Shown here: piece by piece, positions 25,200 to 33,457 of the stretch
How the letters are laid out: every line of letters starts with the position of its first letter
Numbering within the stretch: position 1 is the stretch's first letter
NCBI RefSeq assembly: GCF_010894475.1
Contig: NZ_JAAIYB010000036.1
Coordinates: forward strand, 1 to 33,539
Reading direction: 5' to 3'
From: Myxococcus vastator
GTDB lineage: Bacteria > Myxococcota > Myxococcia > Myxococcales > Myxococcaceae
DNA: 33,539 nt
The notes under the pieces: model-generated
Databases searched by the model: none
What the model saw: the letters and a program-made list of their open reading frames with translations, nothing else
Told to the model about the DNA's origin: nothing
Translations under genes and position numbers: made by a program

Positions 25200-25685
25200 C
25201 TACCGCTGGAACCAGCGCACCAGGTCTTCCAGCTCGCGGCGGTCCACCTCGTCGAAGGTGTTCTTGTGCTCGGAGTCGATGTCGAGCACGGCGAGCAGCT
25301 CCCGGTTGCGGCCGAACACCGGGACGACAATCTCCGACGTCGAGCGTCCGTCGCAGGTGATGTGGCCCGGGAAGGCGTGGACGTCCGCCACCACCATCGT
25401 CTCGCCCTTCGCCGCGGCGGCGCCGCACACGCCCTTGCCGAAGGGAATCTCCAGGCACCCGAGCGTGCCCTGGTAGGGGCCCACGCGGAGCAGCTTCCCC
25501 GGCGTGACGACGCGATAGAAGCCCGTCCACAGGTGCCCGAAGGCGTGGTGCAGCAGGCAGCTCATGGTGGCCATGCCGGTGATGTCATCATCAATGCCCT
25601 CGAGCACCGCGCGCGCGTGCTGCTTCAGCTCGGCGTAGGCTTCGGCCTTGGGCATGCCGCGCAGATCCAGAGTGACTTCCGCCAT
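25200..25685 (-). CDS. msrC: Free methionine-R-sulfoxide reductase (GAF domain)
   Basis: A 161-aa single GAF-domain enzyme that reduces free methionine-R-sulfoxide with thioredoxin-type donors. Cys77, Cys87 and Cys111 are spaced 10 and 24 residues apart, exactly as the three catalytic or resolving cysteines of E. coli YebR/MsrC. The surrounding sequences GPYQGTLGCLEIPFGKGVCG and DVHAFPGHITCD are the family signature. The ATG at 25685 has GAGGT about 8 nt upstream. A TTG at 25700 is also in frame but less likely. It is convergent with psuG and divergent from the sirtuin gene. Confidence 0.92.
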   Translation of the reverse strand: MAEVTLDLRGMPKAEAYAELKQHARAVLEGIDDDITGMATMSCLLHHAFGHLWTGFYRVVTPGKLLRVGPYQGTLGCLEIPFGKGVCGAAAAKGETMVVADVHAFPGHITCDGRSTSEIVVPVFGRNRELLAVLDIDSEHKNTFDEVDRRELEDLVRWFQR

Positions 25686-25783
25686 GATGGGACCTCGCAA
25701 GGCGACCTCCGGGAGCGTCAGGCCCCGGTAGAGTCAGCGTCCCCTCCATAGCTTGATTCGCTTTCCGCCGCACAGGAGCCGAC

Positions 25784-26521
25784 ATGGATTCGCTCATCCT
25801 CGATTCGAATACCTGGCTGCTCGTTCTCACGGGCGCGGGAGTCTCCGCTGAGAGCGGAGTCCCCACCTTCCGTGGGATGAGCGGACTCTGGGAGGACCAA
25901 CCCGTGGAGGCCGTGGCGTCGCCCGAGGGCTTCCGGAAGGATCCGTCGCGGGTGTGGCGCTTCTACTCGGAGCGCCGCAAGGGCGCCGCCGCCGTCCACC
26001 CCAATCCGGGCCACGAGGCGCTCGTCGCCTGGGAGCGCCACCTGGGGGACCGCTTCCTGCTCGCCACCCAGAACGTCGACGGCCTGCACACCCGCGCCGG
26101 GAGTCAGCGGGTGGTGGAGATGCACGGCAACCTCTTCAAGACGCGCTGCAGCCGCTGCGAGCGGCCCCCGTTCGACGACGCCACCGTGTACCCCACGGGG
26201 TCGGTGCCCGAGTGCGATGCGTGTGGCAAGCAGCTGCGGCCCCACATCGTCTGGTTCGGCGAGTACCTGGACCCGGCGGACATCCAGCGCATCGAGGACT
26301 TCTCGCTGCGGGCCGCCACCTCGGGGAGACGCCTCGTCTTCCTGGCGGCGGGGACGTCCGGCGCCGTGTACCCGGCCGCTGGAATCGTGGACCAGGTGCG
26401 CAAGGCCGGCGGGGACACGTGGCTCGTCAACCTGGACCCGGCGGAGAACTCCAACCGCTTCGAGCACCGCGTCGTGGGCAGGAGCGGGGAAGTCCTCCCG
26501 ACGCTCGCGAAGCTCGCCTGA
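25784..26521 (+). CDS. cobB: Sir2-family NAD-dependent protein deacylase
   Basis: A 245-aa class III sirtuin that removes acyl groups from lysine using NAD. GAGVSAESGVPTFRG (17-31) is the NAD loop, QNVDGLH (96-102) and catalytic His114 follow, and Cys122, Cys125, Cys144 and Cys147 bind zinc. GTSGAVYPAAG (190-200) is the ribose-binding segment. Tyr61 and Arg64 (FYSERR) match the Tyr/Arg pair that favours succinyl- or malonyl-lysine in SIRT5 and CobB-type enzymes. AGGAG precedes the ATG. A 98-bp divergent gap separates it from msrC, with a TAGCTT box at 25749-25754. Confidence 0.93.
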   Translation: MDSLILDSNTWLLVLTGAGVSAESGVPTFRGMSGLWEDQPVEAVASPEGFRKDPSRVWRFYSERRKGAAAVHPNPGHEALVAWERHLGDRFLLATQNVDGLHTRAGSQRVVEMHGNLFKTRCSRCERPPFDDATVYPTGSVPECDACGKQLRPHIVWFGEYLDPADIQRIEDFSLRAATSGRRLVFLAAGTSGAVYPAAGIVDQVRKAGGDTWLVNLDPAENSNRFEHRVVGRSGEVLPTLAKLA

Positions 26522-26541
26522 CGCGGATGGCGGAAGGACCG

Positions 26542-26578
26542 ACCGGGGGCACCGCGGCGCTCCCGCGCGCCCCTCGGT
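26542..26578. other. Hairpin between convergent cobB and kinase genes
   Basis: ACCG-GGGGC (26542-26550) pairs with GCCCC-t-CGGT (26569-26578), 9 bp with one bulged base and a GC-rich loop. It fills most of the 62-bp gap between two convergent genes and may help end both transcripts. No T-tract is seen on either side. Confidence 0.4.
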
Positions 26579-26583
26579 GGGGA

Positions 26584-28263
26584 CTACTCGAAGACGGAGA
26601 TGTCCGGACCGGACGGGCTCGCCGGCTTCGGCGGGGGGCGTGGCGAACGCCCGGGGCCCGCGGCTCGCACGGGCTCCAGCACCACGTTCGCCGTCTGTGT
26701 ATTCCCAGCCACCCGGCGCAGGTTGAGCGTGAGCTCCTTGTCCTGGTGTCCCGGCATGCGGAAGCTGAAGGAGTGCACCTTGTCGCGGCGGAGCTGGAGC
26801 TTCGTGGGCGTGGTGCCCACCATCTCCTCGCCTTCGTAGATGGATGCGCCGGACGGCGTCGAGGCGAGGCTCACGGTGAGGAGGGACGGCTCCTCGGGTG
26901 TCCCCGTCGCGACCTGCGTCGTGGCCGGTGAGGCATCGCGGGGGACGTTCACCTCCACCGGCGTCGCGGGGGCGCCGTCGCCACCCTGGGTGCCCAGGAC
27001 CACGGCCGCGCCAATGCCCAGCAGGACCAGCGGCACGGCGACCAGGGCCACCTTCTTGCCGGTGGACATGCCCTCCGGCTCAGGGGGCGGAGGCGGCGCG
27101 GACCGGGACGTCTGCGAGCGGCCGCGGCTGGGGGAGGACGCGGCGCCGCCACCGCCGCCCTGGGTCCTGGCGACGACGACGTTGGAGGGCGTGGAGCCCC
27201 GGCCCAGGGTCGGCGCGGCGCCCACCCGCGAGGAGCGGATGCCGCTCTGGCTGCCCTGACGGTTGGAGCGGCTGCGGCTGTTGCTGCCGCGCTCGCTGGC
27301 GCTGGAGACGCCGCCGCTCGGCATGGCGTCGAGCTCCTCGGAGGTGAGGTCCGCCACGGTGTCCAGCATCGCGTCGATGAACTCCTGCGCGTTCTGGTAC
27401 CGGTCCTCCTTCTCCGGGGCGAGCGCCTTCTTGAAGAAGGCATCCAGCGCGGCCGGCACCGGGGCGCCCTGGCGCTTGGTGTTGACGGCGGGCACCGGCT
27501 GGGTGAGCGACGCCGTCAGCGCCTTGCGCACCGTGTTCGCGCCGAAGGGCGAGCTGCCGGTGAGGCAGAAGTAGAGCACGCCCGCCATGGAGTAGAGGTC
27601 GGAGCGCTGGTCCACGGACTCGCCGCCGGCCTGCTCGGGCGGCATGTACTGGGGCGTGCCCAGCACCTGGCCGGTGGAGGTGAGCTGCTCCTCCTCCTCG
27701 GCCTCCATGGCCTTCACCAGGCCGAAGTCCAGCACCTTGACGAAGTCCTGGCCGCTGAGCTGCTGCACCATGATGTTGTGCGGCTTCAAGTCACGGTGGA
27801 CGCAGCCCTCCGCGTGCGCGTGCGCCAGCCCCTGCGACGCCTGCTCCACGAGGCTCAAGGCCCGGCGCAGGGACATGGGGCCCTGGCGCTTCACCGTCTC
27901 CTTCAGGCTTTCGCCCTCCAGGAGCTCCATCACGTAGTAGCAGGTGCCGTCCGGCGACCGGCCGAAGTCGAAGATGGTGATGACGTTGGGGTGGCGCAGC
28001 CGGCTGGCGAGCTCCGCCTCCCGGCGAAAGCGCTCGAAGAACTGGGGGGCGGCGGCCAGCGACGGGTTGAGCGTCTTCACCGCCACCGGGCGCTGCACGG
28101 ACGTCTGGGTGGCGCGGAACACCATGCCCATGCCGCCCTGGCCCAGGACGCTTTCGATTTTATAACGGCCGTCGAGCACCTGGCCGAGGAGCTGGAGGCT
28201 CTGGCCTGAGCAGAGGTGGTCGACGCCGTCGGTGCTTCCGCAATGGGGACAGGGGGCAGCCAT
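26584..28263 (-). CDS. PknB-type Ser/Thr protein kinase with zinc-type N-terminus and PEGA domain
   Basis: A 559-aa eukaryotic-like kinase. Residues 5-18 hold CPHC and a further Cys, a possible half zinc ribbon. The kinase domain (about 34-300) has the Gly-rich loop GQGGMG (41-46), Lys63, HRDLKPHN (156-163), DFG (179-181) and PPE (208-210), so all catalytic residues are present. A Ser/Arg/Gly-rich low-complexity stretch (about 320-400) leads to one TM helix (403-424). The part outside contains a PEGA-like repeat (461-516; STPSGASIYEGEEMVGTTP). The ATG at 28263 has TATACT 10 nt upstream. It is divergent from the ABC-F gene. Confidence 0.92.
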   Translation of the reverse strand: MAAPCPHCGSTDGVDHLCSGQSLQLLGQVLDGRYKIESVLGQGGMGMVFRATQTSVQRPVAVKTLNPSLAAAPQFFERFRREAELASRLRHPNVITIFDFGRSPDGTCYYVMELLEGESLKETVKRQGPMSLRRALSLVEQASQGLAHAHAEGCVHRDLKPHNIMVQQLSGQDFVKVLDFGLVKAMEAEEEEQLTSTGQVLGTPQYMPPEQAGGESVDQRSDLYSMAGVLYFCLTGSSPFGANTVRKALTASLTQPVPAVNTKRQGAPVPAALDAFFKKALAPEKEDRYQNAQEFIDAMLDTVADLTSEELDAMPSGGVSSASERGSNSRSRSNRQGSQSGIRSSRVGAAPTLGRGSTPSNVVVARTQGGGGGAASSPSRGRSQTSRSAPPPPPEPEGMSTGKKVALVAVPLVLLGIGAAVVLGTQGGDGAPATPVEVNVPRDASPATTQVATGTPEEPSLLTVSLASTPSGASIYEGEEMVGTTPTKLQLRRDKVHSFSFRMPGHQDKELTLNLRRVAGNTQTANVVLEPVRAAGPGRSPRPPPKPASPSGPDISVFE

Positions 28264-28273
28264 GTGGGGCCAG

Positions 28274-28279
28274 AGTATA
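28274..28279 (-). promoter_or_regulatory. -10-like TATACT box, 10 nt from start codon
   Basis: On the - strand TATACT (28279 to 28274) matches the -10 consensus at five of six positions. Ten nt (ctggccccac) separate it from the ATG at 28263, and no Shine-Dalgarno is present. A leader of only a few nt is predicted. Confidence 0.5.
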
Positions 28280-28370
28280 GACAGGCCCCGGCCCAACCCG
28301 GAAAGCCCCTGTGGGGCCCCAGAGCGAACGGGCAGGCACATCCGACATTCCCGAGGAGCCCGCGGGCTGT

Positions 28371-28376
28371 TACATC
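28371..28376 (+). promoter_or_regulatory. -10-like TACATC box upstream of ABC-F gene
   Basis: TGT directly precedes TACATC (28371-28376), an extended -10 pattern. Nine nt then lead to the ATG at 28386 without a Shine-Dalgarno. The last consensus T is missing, so it is weaker than its neighbours. Confidence 0.3.
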
Positions 28377-28385
28377 CCCGGCGCC

Positions 28386-30347
28386 ATGAGCCTCGTCATC
28401 GCCCAGGACCTCTGCCTCTCGTACGGAAAGAAGGTCCTCTTCGATCAGGACAGCTTCACGCTGGGTCCCAGGGACCGGGTGGGCCTCGTAGGGGCCAACG
28501 GGACAGGCAAGAGCTCGCTGATGAAAATCCTGGCGGGCGTGGCCCAGCCCGACTCGGGGACGGTGCAGTACAGCCGCAAGGCCCGCGCGGGCTACCTGCC
28601 GCAGGAAATCGCCGGCCTGCCGGAGGGCACCGTGGTGGAGGCGGTGATGAGCACCGTGCCCGGCCGTGATGCGATGGAGGCGCGCCTCAAGGAGACCGAG
28701 GAGGCGCTCGCCGCCGCCACGGACGAGGAGGACCAGCTGGAGCTGTCCCAGTCCCTGGCGGACCTGCACGCGGAGTTGGACGACTTCGAGAACCGCTACG
28801 GCCGCCACCACGCCGAGCGCATCCTCAAGGGCCTGGGCTTCCGCGACGCGGACCTGGCCAAGCCCACCTCCGCGCTGTCCGGCGGCTGGCGGATGCGCGC
28901 GGCCCTGGCGGGGCTGCTGCTCCAGGACCCGGACCTGCTCCTGCTGGACGAGCCCACCAACCACCTGGACGTGCCCACGCTCACCTGGTTCGACGACTTC
29001 ATGCGCCGCTCCAACAAGGCGCTGGTGCTCATCTCCCACGACAAGGACTTCCTCAACCGGCAGATCAACCGGGTGGTGTCCCTGGAAGTGGAGGGCGTGC
29101 GCGAGTACGCGGGGAACTACGACGAGTACAAGCGCCTGCGCGCCGAGGAGAAGGAGCTGCTCCGGGCCCGCGCCGAGAAGGTGGAGTCACGTCGCGCGGA
29201 GCTGCAGGGCTTCATCGACCGCTTCGGCGCCAAGGCCACCAAGGCGCGGCAGGCGCAGAGCCGCGCCAAGATGTTGGAGAAGCTGGAGAAGGTGCAGGTC
29301 CTGGAGGAGCGGACGTCGATGAAGTTCCGCTTCCCCGAGGTCGAGCGGAGCGGGCGCGACGTGGTGACGCTGGAGGGCATCACCAAGCGGTACGGTGCGC
29401 AGACCATCTACGACGGCCTCACCGGGCGCGTGGAGCGTGGGCAGCGCATCGCCGTGGTGGGCGCGAATGGCGCGGGCAAGACGACGCTCCTGAAGATGGT
29501 CGCTGGTGAGCTGGCGCCGGACACCGGGACGGTGACGCTGGGGCACAACGTGGTGGTGGGCTATTACGCGCAGCACCACGCGGACAAGCTGAACCGGCAG
29601 AACACCATCATCGAAGAGGTGCGCCCGCTGGCCGCGGACAAGCCGGAGAGCTACGTGCGCGGCGTGCTGGGCGCGTTCCTCTTCAGCGGCGACGACGTGG
29701 AGAAACCCATTGGCGTGCTGAGTGGGGGTGAGCGCGCGCGGGTGGCGCTGGCCAAGCTGTTGCTGGTGCCGTCCAACTTCCTGCTGATGGACGAGCCCAC
29801 CAACCACCTGGACCTGGACTCGGCCGAGATGTTGATTGAAGCGCTGAAGGGCTACGGCGGCACGCTGCTGTTCGTCAGCCACAGCCGGAGCTTCATCAAC
29901 GGCCTGTCGTCGCACGTGTGGGAGGTGGCGGACGGGAAGCTCACGCCGCACCCGGGCAACCTGGACGACTACCTGTACCACCAGCAGAAGCTCCAGCAGG
30001 CGGCGGCGGAGGCCGCGGCCCCGGCGCGGGGCGACAAGGTGGCCTCCGGGCCGATGACGGAGAAGGACCGCAAGCGGCTGGAGGCGGAGGCGCGCCAGCG
30101 GCGCAGCGTGGTGGAGGGGCCCCTCAAGAAGGAGATCGCGAAGCTGGAGGCCCGCATCGCCGAGGTGGAGGCCGGACAGAAGGAGCGCGAGGCGCAGCTC
30201 GCGGACCCGGCCCTCTACAACGACTTCGCGCGCGCCAAGCCGCTGATGGACACGCACCGCGCGAGCAAGGACGAGCTGGAAGACCTCTATGCCCGCTGGG
30301 AGGCCGCGCAGGAGAAGCTGGCCGAGGCGACCGCGTCACTGGGGTGA
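28386..30347 (+). CDS. ABC-F family ATPase (ribosome-associated type)
   Basis: A 653-aa protein with two fused ABC domains and no membrane segment, the ABC-F plan. These proteins bind the ribosomal E site and adjust translation, and some give antibiotic protection. Domain 1 has GANGTGKS (36-43), LSGGWRMR (164-171) and LLLLDEPTNHLD. The charged inter-domain linker (about 244-315) is the P-site-tRNA interaction motif. Domain 2 has GANGAGKT (359-366), LSGGERAR (445-452) and LLMDEPTNHLD. A C-terminal coiled coil (about 555-650) is Lys/Glu-rich. Subfamily (Uup, YheS or other) cannot be fixed. It is convergent with the CxxC gene. Confidence 0.93.
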   Translation: MSLVIAQDLCLSYGKKVLFDQDSFTLGPRDRVGLVGANGTGKSSLMKILAGVAQPDSGTVQYSRKARAGYLPQEIAGLPEGTVVEAVMSTVPGRDAMEARLKETEEALAAATDEEDQLELSQSLADLHAELDDFENRYGRHHAERILKGLGFRDADLAKPTSALSGGWRMRAALAGLLLQDPDLLLLDEPTNHLDVPTLTWFDDFMRRSNKALVLISHDKDFLNRQINRVVSLEVEGVREYAGNYDEYKRLRAEEKELLRARAEKVESRRAELQGFIDRFGAKATKARQAQSRAKMLEKLEKVQVLEERTSMKFRFPEVERSGRDVVTLEGITKRYGAQTIYDGLTGRVERGQRIAVVGANGAGKTTLLKMVAGELAPDTGTVTLGHNVVVGYYAQHHADKLNRQNTIIEEVRPLAADKPESYVRGVLGAFLFSGDDVEKPIGVLSGGERARVALAKLLLVPSNFLLMDEPTNHLDLDSAEMLIEALKGYGGTLLFVSHSRSFINGLSSHVWEVADGKLTPHPGNLDDYLYHQQKLQQAAAEAAAPARGDKVASGPMTEKDRKRLEAEARQRRSVVEGPLKKEIAKLEARIAEVEAGQKEREAQLADPALYNDFARAKPLMDTHRASKDELEDLYARWEAAQEKLAEATASLG

Positions 30348-30371
30348 GGCCTTGCGGGCGTCCGCCGTGAG

Positions 30372-31055
30372 TCAGAAGCGATAGGTGGGTCCGGAGCCGG
30401 ACGTCAGCTGCTTGAGCAGCCAGATCATGCCGGCGGAGACGAAGCCGCCAACATTGACCACGGGCCCCCGCCGACTGGGGACGATGAGGGGGACGCCCTT
30501 GCCGCTGTCCATCTCTTCCGTGAACGGGGTTGCGCCGCTCGGGGCGCAGCTTCCGCAGTAGAGGGCTTCCTCCCATACAAAACCATGCGCTGGCAGCATG
30601 TCTCGCCGGCACGCGGCGCAGCACGGCTTCCCTTCGATTCGCACCGTGGGCCGGAGGTCGAGCGGCGCGTTGCGGTACGTGCTGACGGCGGCTTGGAGTT
30701 GCTGGAGCTCGCCCGCGTCCAGGGCAACCCCCGCGCAGCCCGAGCACACCTCCAGGGGGACGTCGAACACCTCCACCACGGGCAGGGGCGCATGTCCGCA
30801 GCGCGGGCAGGTGGGGGAGCGTGTCGAGCAGTGGGGACACTCCGGAACGGACTGGAGCTCACCGTGGCAGCCCTTGCAGCTTCCCGGCCGGTCCTTCGCG
30901 CGGCGCAGGAGCGCGTCCGAGACGGCGCCTCCCATGACCTTCGCGAGCGCATCGCCTTCGAACCACACGGCGCCGCAGTCACCACAGGTCTCCAGGGGAA
31001 GCTCACCGCTCGGAGCGGGCTGCATCGCGGATTGGCAGAAAGGGCATGCGCTCAT
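30372..31055 (-). CDS. Multi-zinc-ribbon protein with eight CxxC pairs
   Basis: A 227-aa protein with CxxC at residues 4-7, 24-27, 60-63, 73-76, 83-86, 104-107, 146-149 and 167-170, enough for four zinc sites. Two halves (CPFCQSAM...CGDCGAVWFEGDAL and CPRCGHAPL...CSGCAGVALDAGEL) resemble the TFIIB-like zinc-ribbon family (zf-TFIIB, often tied to membrane proteins). A weakly hydrophobic stretch (NVGGFVSAGMIWLLKQL, about 201-217) is near the end. The ATG at 31055 has AGGGGTGA close upstream. A GTG at 31064 is also in frame. Function unknown. Confidence 0.85.
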   Translation of the reverse strand: MSACPFCQSAMQPAPSGELPLETCGDCGAVWFEGDALAKVMGGAVSDALLRRAKDRPGSCKGCHGELQSVPECPHCSTRSPTCPRCGHAPLPVVEVFDVPLEVCSGCAGVALDAGELQQLQAAVSTYRNAPLDLRPTVRIEGKPCCAACRRDMLPAHGFVWEEALYCGSCAPSGATPFTEEMDSGKGVPLIVPSRRGPVVNVGGFVSAGMIWLLKQLTSGSGPTYRF

Positions 31056-31063
31056 GGGAATCA

Positions 31064-31073
31064 CCCTATAGGG
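31064..31073 (-). promoter_or_regulatory. Palindrome CCCTATAGGG with -10-like TATAGG
   Basis: CCCTATAGGG is a perfect 10-bp palindrome. On the - strand its TATAGG (31070 to 31065) ends 9 nt before the ATG at 31055. It could be a -10 element, an operator or both. It also overlaps the Shine-Dalgarno-like AGGGGTGA. Confidence 0.4.
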
Positions 31074-31106
31074 GCTCGCCCCCAGGGGCGAAAGCGGTGT
31101 CGGTCG

Positions 31107-33350
31107 CTACGCGCGGAGCCGCTTGCGGCGCTCCCGCTTGGCGCGGGCCTCCACGTGGGAGGTCTTGCCCACGTCGCGCAGCTCGTCGGGCACGGACAAG
31201 GACTGCGACGGCCGCTTCCCGGCGGGCAGGCCCTCCACGGAGGTGGCGTCCGCGGGCTGCTGCTCGGAGGGGAGGGCGGGGAAGCGGATGACGAACGTGG
31301 TGCCTTCGCCCACCTTGCTCTGCACGGAGATGCTGCCGCCGTGGTTCTTCACGATGCGCTGGCAGATGGCCAGCCCCAGGCCGGTGCCCTTCTGTTTCGT
31401 CGTGTAGAAGGGCACGAAGATGTGCGGGTGCTGGTCCGGAGGAATGCCGGGGCCGTTGTCGGACACCTGCACCTCCACGAACTCGGCGCCGGCGCTGCGC
31501 AGCTCCCCGAAGCGCTCCGGCTTCTCCGTGCGCACGCTAATGCGGCCCTCGCGCGTCCCGAGCGCCTGCACCGCGTTCTGCACCAGGTTGATGAGCACCT
31601 GCTTGAGCTGCTCCGCGTCGCCGTCCACGCGCGGCAACATCAAGTCCAGCTCCACGGCCAGGTGGAGGTTGGAGGGCACGTCGTTCTGGATGAGCCGCAT
31701 GGTGCGCGTCACCACCTCGTTGAGGTCGGTGGTGCCGAAGCTCTGCTTCATCGGACGCGCGTAGTCGAGGAACGCCGTCACCACGCCGTTGAGCCGGTTG
31801 ACCTCCTCGACGATGACGTCGAGGAACTCGGCGTCCTCGCCGTGGAACTGCGACGGGTCCAGGCACTGCGCCGCGCCCTTGATGGCGCCCAGCGGGTTGC
31901 GAATCTCATGCGCGAGCCCCGCCGCCATCTCACCCAGCGCGGCCAGACGGTCCCGCTCGCGAATCTTCTCGTAGAGCTTGGAGTTCTCCAGCACCGTCGC
32001 CAGCCGCTCCGCCACCTCCAGGATGATGGCGATTTCGTCGGACGCGAAGGCCTCCGGCACCCGTTCGTCCCACAGGTTGAGGAACCCGATGACGCGGTCA
32101 TTGCCCATCAGCGGCACGGCGATGCCGGCCTTCACCTGCACCAGCGCCGCGCGCGTGTCGTTGAGCCGCTTGAGCTCGTCCCGGTAGCGCTTGCCCTCCA
32201 CCGCCTGCAGCCGCATGGTGGCCATGCGGCGCTCCACGTTCTCCCGCAGCACCGCCTTCTGTCCGCTGGCCGCCGCGAACAGCAGGCCGCGCGCCACCGC
32301 CGTGTCCAGGAAGGCCACCGGCAGCGGGCCTCGCGAGTCCAGCAGCCGGTACCCGGGCCGGTCCTCCGCCAGCAGGTACACGGAGGCGTGCGTCACGCGG
32401 CCCGTCTCATGGAGCGTGTCCAGCACCAGCCGGGCCAGCTCGGAAATCTCGATGACGTTCGCGATGCGCACGCGCAGCGAGCCCAGCGAGTCCAGGAGGG
32501 CGAAGCGCTCGCGGAAGAAGATGCGCACCACCATCTCCTCCACCTTCACCTTCAGCGGCTCCAGGAGGATGAGGATGACGAACGCGGCCACCACCGTGTT
32601 GAAGAGGAAGAGGCCGGTGTTCTCCTTCCCCCACGCCGTCAGCACCGTGAAGACGGCGGCCAGGATGCTGGCCAGCACCGTCTGCGAGGCAATCTTGCCC
32701 AGCAGCTCGTGCAGGTCCATGAGCCGCAGCCGCAGCAGCGTGTGGGCCAGGAAGAACAGGTACAGCGTGGAGAAGACCGACCCCAGCGTGGGGAAGGGGA
32801 TGCCGAAGCTGACCAGGAAATCCAGCGCGGAGAAGAGGATGGCCGCGCCCGCGCCAATGGCCAGGTACGCCAGCCGGAACTTCTCGATGCGCGACTCCGT
32901 GGTGCGCACCCGGTGGAGCAGCAAGGAGCCGTAGGTCAGCAACGTGCCCAGCACCCACACGCCCATGCCCACCCGGGCCCAGAGCTTGTCGGCCAGGGGG
33001 GTGACGGCCACGGTCAGCCCCAGCACGGCGGACAGCAGGGCGAGCCGGCGGCCCACCAGGTTCGTCCCCTTGCTGACGCCCAGGAACTCCAGGAAGAAGG
33101 CGACGGCCGCGCCCGGCACCAGCGAGCCCACCAGGAGGGTGGCGCCCACGAAGATGCGAGATGTCCACGGGTAGTCGCCGGCCGGGAAGATGCTGTGAAA
33201 GAAGAGCGAAAGGTAGTAGCCGGCCACCGTCAGCGCGAAGACGGAGTACAGCGTCAGTACCCTGGGCCTGCCGGGCCGCAGCAACATGGACACGCCCAGG
33301 GCGAGCCCGATGATGGATGCCAGCAGCGCGCTCTGTGTCCGGATGTCCAT
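31107..33350 (-). CDS. Multi-pass membrane sensor histidine kinase
   Basis: A 747-aa sensor kinase. Residues 1-265 contain about nine hydrophobic helices, the first seven resembling a 7TM histidine-kinase sensor module. A GAF domain follows (about 300-460), then HisKA with His481 in GEMAAGLAHEIRNPLGAIKG. The ATPase domain has the N box LINLVQNAVQAL (Asn592), SDNGPGIPP (630-638), FVPFYTTKQKGTGLGLAI and a final G box. A disordered Ser/Lys-rich tail ends it. All catalytic residues are present. No response regulator is adjacent, so it appears to be an orphan. The ATG has TAGACT 12 nt upstream. Confidence 0.93.
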   Translation of the reverse strand: MDIRTQSALLASIIGLALGVSMLLRPGRPRVLTLYSVFALTVAGYYLSLFFHSIFPAGDYPWTSRIFVGATLLVGSLVPGAAVAFFLEFLGVSKGTNLVGRRLALLSAVLGLTVAVTPLADKLWARVGMGVWVLGTLLTYGSLLLHRVRTTESRIEKFRLAYLAIGAGAAILFSALDFLVSFGIPFPTLGSVFSTLYLFFLAHTLLRLRLMDLHELLGKIASQTVLASILAAVFTVLTAWGKENTGLFLFNTVVAAFVILILLEPLKVKVEEMVVRIFFRERFALLDSLGSLRVRIANVIEISELARLVLDTLHETGRVTHASVYLLAEDRPGYRLLDSRGPLPVAFLDTAVARGLLFAAASGQKAVLRENVERRMATMRLQAVEGKRYRDELKRLNDTRAALVQVKAGIAVPLMGNDRVIGFLNLWDERVPEAFASDEIAIILEVAERLATVLENSKLYEKIRERDRLAALGEMAAGLAHEIRNPLGAIKGAAQCLDPSQFHGEDAEFLDVIVEEVNRLNGVVTAFLDYARPMKQSFGTTDLNEVVTRTMRLIQNDVPSNLHLAVELDLMLPRVDGDAEQLKQVLINLVQNAVQALGTREGRISVRTEKPERFGELRSAGAEFVEVQVSDNGPGIPPDQHPHIFVPFYTTKQKGTGLGLAICQRIVKNHGGSISVQSKVGEGTTFVIRFPALPSEQQPADATSVEGLPAGKRPSQSLSVPDELRDVGKTSHVEARAKRERRKRLRA

Positions 33351-33362
33351 GAGGAGGCGGAC

Positions 33363-33368
33363 AGTCTA
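33363..33368 (-). promoter_or_regulatory. -10-like TAGACT box, 12 nt from start codon
   Basis: On the - strand TAGACT (33368 to 33363) lies 12 nt before the ATG at 33350. The bases between (gtccgcctcctc) contain no Shine-Dalgarno and in fact read as its complement. A very short leader is predicted. Confidence 0.4.
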
Positions 33369-33384
33369 ACCTGTGTCAGCCTCC

Positions 33385-33395
33385 GGAAATTTTCC
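33385..33395. promoter_or_regulatory. Short AT-rich inverted repeat in divergent region
   Basis: GGAAATTTTCC is a 5-bp inverted repeat around one central base, midway in the 107-bp gap between the histidine kinase and the gene starting at 33458. It stands out as AT-rich. An operator role is possible but unproven, and it occurs once only. Confidence 0.2.
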
Positions 33396-33457
33396 ATGAC
33401 CTGCTGGTTGTCCTGGGGCGAGCCCGCGCGCATCTCCCTGGGAACCCGCCCCCGCGT

